Below are positions 1-5,415 of a stretch of 35,038 nt of DNA, piece after piece. The notes under the pieces are model-generated. The model was not told the DNA's origin. It saw only the letters and a program-made list of their open reading frames with translations, and did not search any database. The stretch comes from a bacterium (GTDB lineage Bacteria > Babelota > Babeliae > Babelales > Vermiphilaceae). The stretch spans positions 1-35,038 of the forward strand of contig JAUUXD010000003.1 in the NCBI GenBank assembly GCA_030588705.1. The letters are read 5' to 3'. Within the stretch, counting starts at the first letter, position 1. Each line of letters begins with the position of its first letter. Both the position numbers and the translations under genes were made by a program.

Positions 1-2
1 GA

Positions 3-50
3 ATCGGTCAGTTCTTTCATCCTTTCCTGTATCCCAACATCGCAAGCTGA
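3..50 (+). CDS. Possible 3' end of a gene running in from the left (atpB?)
   Basis: An open frame enters the window and stops with TGA at 48-50; its last residues read IGQFFHPFLYPNIAS. In the usual order of F-type ATP synthase operons subunit a precedes subunit c, so this may be the atpB tail. The 15 visible residues do not prove it, and another frame is open to about position 85. Confidence 0.25.
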   Translation: MGQFFHPFLYPNIAS

Positions 51-82
51 CCCCCCTATTTCCACTCTATCGCTATAAAAAC

Positions 83-112
83 TTGTAACAACACGAGAAA
101 AAGCGGTAGAAT
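83..112 (+). promoter_or_regulatory. Putative promoter for the ATP synthase run
   Basis: TTGTAA at 83-88 and TAGAAT at 107-112 are separated by 18 nt and lie about 70 nt upstream of atpE. The -10 box is a good sigma70-type match, the -35 box a partial one. It could give atpE a transcript independent of upstream genes. Confidence 0.4.
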
Positions 113-182
113 ATGGAACATGTGGGCAGTTGGCAGTGCGAGTGAGGGACAAATTGACAATGCCAAAACATAAGGATGAATT

Positions 183-440
183 ATGGAAGGTGTTTTTTAT
201 GTAAAGGCCGCTGCATTTCTGGGAGCTGCTATTACGATGGGTATCGGTACAATCGGACCAGCACTAGGTCAAGGTTTCATTGGCATGAAGGCCTGTGAAA
301 GTATAGGGAAGTACCCGGAAAGTTCAGGAAAAGTAAGAACCGCTATGATGATTTCCATGGGCTTAGTGGAAACGGAAGCAATCTATGCACTTATCATCGC
401 AGCGGGGTTGTTGTATGTGGGCCATTACGCTACAGCATAA
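183..440 (+). CDS. atpE: F-type ATP synthase subunit c
   Basis: This 85-residue protein forms the membrane rotor ring of the F0 sector. It has two hydrophobic helices (about 8-33 and 53-80) joined by a polar loop, the loop signature of subunit c. The ion-binding carboxylate is E63 in the second helix, within GLVETEAIY; Q30 lies in GQG of the first helix and T64 follows E63. Q30, E63 and T64 line up with the Gln, Glu and Ser that bind Na+ in the Ilyobacter c ring, whereas proton-type rings usually carry Ala after the Glu. AAGGATG precedes the ATG. It is the first complete gene of the c-b-b'-delta-alpha run and is followed by a strong hairpin. Identification is secure; the coupling ion is inferred. 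Confidence 0.96.
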   Translation: MEGVFYVKAAAFLGAAITMGIGTIGPALGQGFIGMKACESIGKYPESSGKVRTAMMISMGLVETEAIYALIIAAGLLYVGHYATA

Positions 441-463
441 CCGGGCATTCAAAAATCGATTGA

Positions 464-490
464 TAAAAATCCCCTCCGGGGGTATTTTTA
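464..490 (+). terminator. Hairpin with UCCG tetraloop between atpE and the b gene
   Basis: CCCC at 471-474 pairs with GGGG at 479-482 around a TCCG loop, a member of the very stable UNCG class. The stem extends as TAAAAAT (464-470) with ATTTTTA (484-490) after a one-base bulge at 483. The 3' arm supplies a T-run, so it may work as a partial terminator or as a stabilising 3' end that raises subunit c expression over later genes. Confidence 0.6.
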
Positions 491-533
491 ACGTTAGAGT
501 GCCTACAATGTTACCGTAGCTAATTGAGCCTAT

Positions 534-911
534 ATGAATATAAATGCCACATTGTTCGTTCAAGCAATCAATTTTTTTATTGCCTATCTTTTATTTCGTT
601 TTATTCTCCTAAAGCCTGCCTATCATGCTATCGTGCAAGAACAAGAAGATCAGGGTCGGTTGGAGGGCCTTGTCGCAGGCGATAAGAAATCTCTTGAAGA
701 TACACGAAAAAAACAGACAGCGCGGTGGCTTGCCTGTCAGCGCTATTGTAAGAAATATCTGCCGGGCCAGATTAATGAAGTGGAGCTGTTTCGTGGTATT
801 ACGCCGAAAATTTCTGTGCACGCTCCTTCTTCAAGGGAGCTTAGCTCAATGACAGAGCGTATTTCTCAAACAATCATTGCACGTGTAGGGGGGGCTGATA
901 GTCGTGACTGA
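534..911 (+). CDS. atpF: F-type ATP synthase b-type stalk subunit, short and atypical
   Basis: This 125-residue protein begins like an F0 b subunit: NATLFVQAINFFIAYLLF is a single membrane helix (about 4-28), followed by LKPAYHAIVQEQEDQ, where b subunits start their coiled coil. The charged helical part is short (about 32-70). The rest, with WLACQRYCKKY and a segment rich in beta formers, does not look like the long dimeric stalk of typical b subunits of about 155 residues. It overlaps the next gene by 8 nt, so the two are probably translationally coupled. No strong ribosome site precedes its ATG. Position and N-terminus support b; the C-terminal half is unusual. Confidence 0.7.
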   Translation: MNINATLFVQAINFFIAYLLFRFILLKPAYHAIVQEQEDQGRLEGLVAGDKKSLEDTRKKQTARWLACQRYCKKYLPGQINEVELFRGITPKISVHAPSSRELSSMTERISQTIIARVGGADSRD

Positions 912-1389
912 ACAGATGACGGTTATCTTTTTTAAACTGCTTAATTTTGTGGTGCTGTTTGGTTTAATACTGTATGTGGTAAAGGTATATCTTATGCCCG
1001 ATCTGAGAGCGCAGATGGCAAAATATATTGCGTATCTAGCGGGATTGCGCAGTTCCCATCGTGCGCTGAAAAAAGATGAGCGTAAGCTGCAAGAGGCAAT
1101 ACGTGATGATACCAAGCAGCAGGAGCAACTCAAAGAGAACGTGAAGCGTTGGCAATCAGTGGTCAACGAGCAACGGGAGGATCTTTTGCGTGAACGGGAA
1201 GATCGAAAGGGTGTTCTTCTTAAACGTTTTGAGGAATATAAGGGACAGATTGCCTTGTATCGTACCTATAAGCAGGTTGCGCCAGAGGCGATAGAGCAGG
1301 CGCGCAGGGAGTTGGAGAAGCGCTTTGCTCAGGATGCTGCGCAGCGGAAGTTTATTAAAAAAATTGTGCTTGATATGCGCAAACAGTGA
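904..1389 (+). CDS. atpF: F-type ATP synthase second b-type (b') stalk subunit
   Basis: The 161-residue protein has one N-terminal membrane helix (about 6-28) followed by a nearly continuous charged coiled coil to the C-terminus, the plan of a b or b' peripheral stalk subunit that holds the alpha/beta head against rotation. Translation probably starts at GTG 904, inside the end of the preceding gene, with a run of G at 889-895 as ribosome site. Two adjacent b-like genes occur in phyla with heterodimeric stalks. The sequence is poorly conserved, so the call rests on topology and on its place before delta. Confidence 0.72.
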   Translation: MTEQMTVIFFKLLNFVVLFGLILYVVKVYLMPDLRAQMAKYIAYLAGLRSSHRALKKDERKLQEAIRDDTKQQEQLKENVKRWQSVVNEQREDLLREREDRKGVLLKRFEEYKGQIALYRTYKQVAPEAIEQARRELEKRFAQDAAQRKFIKKIVLDMRKQ

Positions 1390-1395
1390 GGATAT

Positions 1396-1923
1396 ATGGA
1401 CATAGCGCGTAAATATGCTCGAGCCTTTTTTGCTGTCTTTGGGGATGTAGTAACGGATAAACTGGCACAAAATATTGATCAGGCGGTTCAATTTTTATCT
1501 ACGCATAGGCGTGCGCTGTTTTTATTCAAAGTTCCGGTGATTGATCGATCAGTTAAGGTGCGTGGTCTCGAGGAATTTTGTGATCGATTCGCGCTTGGCA
1601 AGTCCATTCAAAAATTATTAGTATTGCTTCTTGACGAGCGACGATCATCAAAATTTGTGCTGGTGTTGCGGGCAATTAGCGCATTATATCGGAAGAAAAA
1701 TAACATGGTTGCCATTACGGTGGCTAGCTCATACACGTTAACCGACGAGCAACGGGCCACGATAGAAGCATTTATGGCACAGCGGATTGCGGGCAAAAAA
1801 AGCTATACATATACAATTGATCCGGCATTAATTGCAGGAGTTCGGGTATATAGCGATACCTTTTTATGGGAGTTATCCGTTGCAAAGCAGCTACGCGATC
1901 TATATTATTCTGCAATTTGGTAA
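1396..1923 (+). CDS. atpH: F-type ATP synthase subunit delta
   Basis: This 175-residue protein has the length and layout of delta/OSCP, which links the b stalk to the top of the F1 head. The N-terminus (DIARKYARAFFAV) is the typical first helix. A central helical region includes IQKLLVLLLDERR, and the C-terminal part has the strand-rich TVASSYTLTDEQ and the usual DPALIAGVRV segment. GAGG lies just before the ATG, 6 nt after the b' stop. It is followed after 10 nt by atpA. Confidence 0.9.
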   Translation: MDIARKYARAFFAVFGDVVTDKLAQNIDQAVQFLSTHRRALFLFKVPVIDRSVKVRGLEEFCDRFALGKSIQKLLVLLLDERRSSKFVLVLRAISALYRKKNNMVAITVASSYTLTDEQRATIEAFMAQRIAGKKSYTYTIDPALIAGVRVYSDTFLWELSVAKQLRDLYYSAIW

Positions 1924-1933
1924 GGAATAGTTC

Positions 1934-3442
1934 ATGAAAGAAAGAACGACAGATTTGGTAACACTTTTTGAGCGATCGTTGCGCGATCTGCCAGAAGAAA
2001 AGTTAGAAGAAATTGGAATTGTGGTGCAAGTTGGCGATGGTATTTGTCGTGTGCACGGCCTTTCCAATGCGGTGTATCATGAACTGATTGAGTTTGAAGG
2101 AGGCAATCGGGGCATTGTGATGCAACTTGATGAAGATACCGTCTCTATTTTTTTGTTGCATAGCACGATCCAAGTAAATGAGCGTGAAATAGCGAAACGA
2201 ACGGGCGGAGTGTTTAAAACGCCGGTGAGTATGGGGTTGTTGGGTCGCGTTGTTAATGCGATGGGCAAACCGATTGACGGGCACGGTGATATAGCAGTTG
2301 ATGAATATCTTCCGATAGAAGCGGATATTCCCGGTATTATTGAACGAAGTCCGGTGAACCGCCCCTTAGAGACGGGTATTATGGTGGTTGATGCGCTGGT
2401 GCCAATTGGGCGCGGTCAGCGTGAGCTCATTATTGGAAATAGAAATACGGGAAAAACATCTCTTGCTGTCGATACGATTTTGCATCAGCGCGGAAAAAAT
2501 ATGTTGTGCATTTATGTAGCAATCGGTCAGCGACAGGCAAATATTGCCCGTATGGTTCGCTTGTTGCAAGAGAATGGTGCACTCGAATATACCGTCATTA
2601 TCAGTGCTGAGGCAGGCGAGGCGGTCTTAAATCAATATCTGGTTCCCTACATTGGCTGTACGGTCGGCGAATACTTTAGAGGGCGTGGCCATGATGCGTT
2701 GGTGGTCTATGATGATTTGAGTAACCATGCGATTGCGTTTCGTGAAATGTCTCTCTTGCTGCGTCGGGCGCCAGGACGTGAAGCCTATCCTGGAGATGTG
2801 TTTTATCTTCATGCGCGTCTTTTGGAGCGTGCGGGAAAACTTGTTTCAGGCAGTTCACTAACAGCGCTCCCTATCGTTCAAATTCAAAGCGATGATATCA
2901 CTGCCTACATTCCCACTAACTTAATTTCTATTACCGATGGGCAGATATTCTTAGATACACAGCTATTCAATCAAGGGATTCGTCCGGCGGTTAATACCGA
3001 GCTTTCGGTGTCTCGTGTGGGCGGAGCAGCACAAACAAAGGCCGTTAAACGAATGACCAGGGCGCTGCGCCTTGAGCTTGCGCAATATCATGAGCTTTTG
3101 GATTTTGCCCAATTTGGCACTGAGCTGGATGAAGTGGCCCGTAAACGGCTAGCACGTGGTAAAAGGGCGGTTGAGATTCTCAAACAGCCTCAGTATGCCA
3201 CCTACACGTTTGTGGATCAGGCGTTGATTTTATTCCTTCTAAAATATGATTTTCTGGATCCGATCAAAATGGCCCATGTGCATTCATTTGTGACCCAGTT
3301 TGTGAGCTATATAAAATCGGTCTATCAGGATGATATCTACCGTATTATAGAGAAAACAGAAGATATCTCCGACGGTATTTCAGCTCGTTTGACAGAGGTA
3401 GCCAGTGAATTTAGCAAGCTATTTGTGGCTCCTGAGCAATAA
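1934..3442 (+). CDS. atpA: F-type ATP synthase subunit alpha
   Basis: The 502-residue alpha subunit is the non-catalytic nucleotide-binding part of the F1 head. The Walker A loop is GNRNTGKTS at about 168-176 (GDRQTGKT in most relatives), YDDLS is the Walker B region, the family segment RRAPGREAYPGDVFYLH is intact, and SVSRVGG carries the arginine that reaches the catalytic site. Length is normal. The start has GGAATAG upstream. In most bacteria gamma, beta and epsilon follow; here a tRNA promoter begins within 10 nt of the stop codon and none of them is seen in the window. They must be elsewhere if the enzyme is complete. Confidence 0.97.
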   Translation: MKERTTDLVTLFERSLRDLPEEKLEEIGIVVQVGDGICRVHGLSNAVYHELIEFEGGNRGIVMQLDEDTVSIFLLHSTIQVNEREIAKRTGGVFKTPVSMGLLGRVVNAMGKPIDGHGDIAVDEYLPIEADIPGIIERSPVNRPLETGIMVVDALVPIGRGQRELIIGNRNTGKTSLAVDTILHQRGKNMLCIYVAIGQRQANIARMVRLLQENGALEYTVIISAEAGEAVLNQYLVPYIGCTVGEYFRGRGHDALVVYDDLSNHAIAFREMSLLLRRAPGREAYPGDVFYLHARLLERAGKLVSGSSLTALPIVQIQSDDITAYIPTNLISITDGQIFLDTQLFNQGIRPAVNTELSVSRVGGAAQTKAVKRMTRALRLELAQYHELLDFAQFGTELDEVARKRLARGKRAVEILKQPQYATYTFVDQALILFLLKYDFLDPIKMAHVHSFVTQFVSYIKSVYQDDIYRIIEKTEDISDGISARLTEVASEFSKLFVAPEQ

Positions 3443-3449
3443 CGTACTA

Positions 3450-3477
3450 TTGCGGATTATATTGGCTTGAGTATACT
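3450..3477 (+). promoter_or_regulatory. Putative promoter of tRNA-Arg
   Basis: TTGCGG (3450-3455) and TATACT (3472-3477) are 16 nt apart, 25 nt before the tRNA. TATACT recurs as the apparent -10 box at several genes of this window. Confidence 0.5.
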
Positions 3478-3502
3478 AAAAGCTCTCTTTTCTGTTATGT
3501 AT

Positions 3503-3576
<74 letters not shown>

Positions 3577-3579
<3 letters not shown>

Positions 3580-3607
3580 TACTTCGCTCCTTCGGAGCTT
3601 CGTATGG
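3577..3607. repeat. Palindrome starting at the tRNA-Arg CCA
   Basis: CCATAC at 3577-3582 pairs with GTATGG at 3602-3607. Inside, TTC faces TTC as an internal loop, then GCTCC pairs with GGAGC around TTC. The flanks match the palindrome on tRNA-Ser (32785-32831) while the apical part differs. It lacks a T-run, so it is not a standard terminator. Confidence 0.75.
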
Positions 3608-3775
3608 CACGGCCACCCTTCGCTAGAAACGGAAGTCCTGTAAGATTGTTTGATATTGTGGAGCGAAGTATGTCCTGCGTAGCTGAAAGCGAAGCGGGAT
3701 GGCGGGCCTGTCCTTCGAAGTAAGCGGTCGAATGGCCGATGCGAAGTAGGGCCAGTTTTTTAATGACTGGCAAGC
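3608..3775. repeat. Patch of dispersed repeat pieces
   Basis: No gene is seen here. GCGAAGTA occurs at 3663-3670 and 3741-3748, and CCTGTCCTTCGAAG at 3708-3721. The stretch 3723-3753 recurs inverted at 32525-32555 with a single-base length difference. The minus-strand open frame through this patch is a by-product of the tRNA and repeats. Confidence 0.65.
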
Positions 3776-3848
3776 CTTTTTATAATCGAGGAGATGTGGC
3801 AGCAGCGTTATGTTGTCTCATGGAAAAAGTATTTAATAAGGGTTAAAT

Positions 3849-4067
3849 ATGGCATGGTACGATATTCCAGTGGTTAAAGTAGAGTATGTTCGTAAAAATG
3901 GTAAAGATGTAGGCATTCAAATGAGTGCAAAAGACTTTGAAAAGCTGATAGGAAAAATGGAGGATTTTTTAGATAATTTGTCAGTTGAAGAATCAAAAAA
4001 AGAGAAACCCCCTAAATTTTACAGTCATAAAGCAATAAAAAAACTAATTGCGAGCAAAAAACGGTGA
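3849..4067 (+). CDS. Antitoxin of a RelE-type toxin-antitoxin pair
   Basis: This 72-residue protein directly precedes a RelE/ParE-like toxin and shares four bases with it (GTGA), the usual coupled arrangement. The N-terminal half (KVEYVRKNGKDVGIQMSAKDF) looks like a short beta/helix DNA-binding or dimerisation unit. The C-terminal half is charged, ends KAIKKLIASKKR, and would be the toxin-wrapping tail. AAGGG precedes the ATG and a TATAAT lies at 3781-3786. Antitoxins of this kind repress their own operon and neutralise the toxin; here this is inferred from position and size. The gene after the toxin carries a related N-terminal motif. Confidence 0.7.
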   Translation: MAWYDIPVVKVEYVRKNGKDVGIQMSAKDFEKLIGKMEDFLDNLSVEESKKEKPPKFYSHKAIKKLIASKKR

Positions 4068-4348
4068 CTTTTGTTAATCGCCTGAGGGGTTATGGGCTTT
4101 GCTATTCCTCGAGAGCCAAAAAAGCGATCGATAAACTTGATAAAAAAACCGCGATGCATATCGTAGAAAAATTGGAACAGCTCGTAAATGGTAATGACAA
4201 TTTGGATGTGAAGAAGTTAAGCGGTTGTTCTGAGTCGAGGTTTAGATTGCGGGTAGGGTATTTTAGGCTGATATATGAGGTGAGGGAGAAGGAAGTAATT
4301 GTGTATGTAATTGAAGTAGGACATAGAAAAGAGATTTATAGGAATTAA
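4064..4348 (+). CDS. RelE/ParE-superfamily toxin
   Basis: The 94-residue protein matches the RelE/ParE fold in layout: AKKAIDKLDKKTAMHIVEKL forms the two N-terminal helices, DVKKLSG the linker, and FRLRVGYFRLIYEV then VYVIEVGHRKEIYRN the strands and C-terminal tail. RLRVG-YRLIY and GHRKE-IY are the parts conserved in type II toxins that act on ribosome-bound mRNA or on gyrase. Which target applies cannot be read here. It starts at GTG 4064, overlapping the antitoxin stop. All core segments are present, so it looks intact. Confidence 0.85.
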   Translation: MTFVNRLRGYGLCYSSRAKKAIDKLDKKTAMHIVEKLEQLVNGNDNLDVKKLSGCSESRFRLRVGYFRLIYEVREKEVIVYVIEVGHRKEIYRN

Positions 4349-4381
4349 CCGACTGTGTCGGGCAAAGCGGAGCGAAGACCG

Positions 4382-4546
4382 ATGAGTAAGAAAAAAACAA
4401 TAAAGCCGAAATTTTACTATGATGAAAAAAAACGTCCTGTTTTAGTCAGACTTTCTGTAGAAGATTTCGATAATCTCTACAGCGAGCTTAAAAGACTTTC
4501 GGCTGCTGCCAAGAAGCAGGCATCAGGTAAAAAAGTTCTAAAATAG
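4382..4546 (+). CDS. Small antitoxin-like protein without its own toxin
   Basis: This 54-residue protein starts best at ATG 4382; a GTG at 4355 would add nine residues from repeat-like DNA. Its segment KFYYDEKKRPVLVRLSVEDF resembles the antitoxin at 3849 (KVEYVRKNGKDVGIQMSAKDF) in spacing and chemistry, followed by a helical DNLYSELKRL and a lysine-rich tail. It is probably a duplicated antitoxin that lost or never had a toxin, and could neutralise the neighbouring toxin or act as a regulator. The FKBP gene follows after 14 nt. Confidence 0.55.
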   Translation: MSKKKTIKPKFYYDEKKRPVLVRLSVEDFDNLYSELKRLSAAAKKQASGKKVLK

Positions 4547-4560
4547 TCTAAGGAATCCAA

Positions 4561-5022
4561 ATGAAAAAATTAGTAATAATCCTCCCCCTCCTTCTATTAG
4601 CAGGGTGTGGGGCATCACAAGGTGAAGAACAATCAAAACCGGTAGCTCAAGAAGGGAACGCTAAGATGACACGTCAAACAACTGATTCAGGATTAGCATA
4701 TGAGATCACGCAGGAGGGATCAGGAGCATCCCCACAGAAGGGCAAGCAGGTTACCGTTCATTACACCGGTTGGCTTGATGAGAATGGGCAGCCAGGCACG
4801 AAATTTGATAGCAGCGTGGATCGAGGCCAGCCGTTTAGTTTTGTTATCGGTGTGGGCCAGGTGATCAAGGGCTGGGATGAAGGCGTTATGAGTATGAAGG
4901 TTGGAGAGAAGCGCAGATTGATTATCCCTGCAGCGCTCGGGTATGGCCCGCATGGGGCTGGTGCAGTGATTCCACCGAATGCCACGCTTATCTTTGATGT
5001 AGAGCTTCTAAACGTTGGCTAA
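4561..5022 (+). CDS. FKBP-type peptidyl-prolyl isomerase lipoprotein
   Basis: The 153-residue protein has a lipoprotein signal (MKKLVIILPLLLLAGC, lipobox LAGC with C16) and a linker to about residue 40. One FKBP domain follows to the end: VTVHYTGWL, the FDSS turn, FVIGVGQVIKGWDEG, GEKRRLIIP, ALGYG and IPPNATLIFDVELL. These are the active-site pocket segments of FKBP/Mip/FkpA proteins, which isomerise Xaa-Pro bonds during folding. Lipidation would place it at the cell envelope. AAGGAATCC precedes the ATG and a strong terminator follows. Confidence 0.93.
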   Translation: MKKLVIILPLLLLAGCGASQGEEQSKPVAQEGNAKMTRQTTDSGLAYEITQEGSGASPQKGKQVTVHYTGWLDENGQPGTKFDSSVDRGQPFSFVIGVGQVIKGWDEGVMSMKVGEKRRLIIPAALGYGPHGAGAVIPPNATLIFDVELLNVG

Positions 5023-5045
5023 AGCTCGATATATGATATCTGATT

Positions 5046-5076
5046 AAAGGGCCCCATTGTGGGGCCCTTTTTTTTT
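5046..5076 (+). terminator. Intrinsic terminator after the FKBP gene
   Basis: AAAGGGCCCC (5046-5055) pairs perfectly with GGGGCCCTTT (5061-5070) around ATTGT, and T runs from 5068 to 5076. Confidence 0.92.
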
Positions 5077-5105
5077 GATGTGAACGGAAGTAAAATCCAA
5101 AGAAA

Positions 5106-5313
5106 ATTCCGGTAGCGAACGGCTGACCAAAGGCCGACCGGAGGGAGGGCGTGTGTCTAGCTTGCGAGCGGGAGAACGATCCAACGGGACGTTGGTGCCC
5201 TTGTATCGAAGATATTGGGCAAGCAATATCTTTGTGCTGTCTGCATAAGGCGAGATTGGTAGTGATCAAAGATGAGTAATATCTGGAAATGACCGCTCCC
5301 CCCGCGCAGGGGG
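5106..5313. ncRNA. Structured repeat element, copy 1 (candidate RNA)
   Basis: This stretch aligns over about 210 nt with 18003-18219. CCAAC (5181-5185) pairs with GTTGG (5191-5195); AAGATATT (5209-5216) pairs with AATATCTT (5225-5232); in the other copy both helices carry changed base pairs that still pair. TGCCC at 5196-5200 can pair with GGGCA in the loop of the second hairpin (5217-5221), which would make a pseudoknot. GTGC/GCAT (5234-5246) and GCT-TGCG-AGC (5160-5169) add further stems. It lies between the FKBP terminator and the typA promoter, so it is not part of the typA leader. The strand is unknown and no clear promoter is seen. It could instead be a mobile palindromic DNA element. 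Confidence 0.5.
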
Positions 5314-5348
5314 TAACTGCCTAGCCGGCATGAGGCACATCCCCCCAC

Positions 5349-5377
5349 TAGACAGTGAATCCTTCTTTTGTTACTAT
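5349..5377 (+). promoter_or_regulatory. Putative typA promoter
   Basis: TAGACA (5349-5354) and TACTAT (5372-5377) are 17 nt apart and end 38 nt before the typA start. Confidence 0.5.
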
Positions 5378-5415
5378 GAGAAAACATTCAAAAAGTTATT
5401 ATTTTAGGGGGAACG

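Noticed and set aside
5044-5226. Minus-strand frame in structured element copy 1 whose product resembles that of copy 2 (QYLRYKGTN, DTRPP)
   Set aside because: The copies align without gaps, but most differences change the amino acid, so protein-level selection is not supported; paired-base conservation explains the similarity better. No ribosome site is seen.
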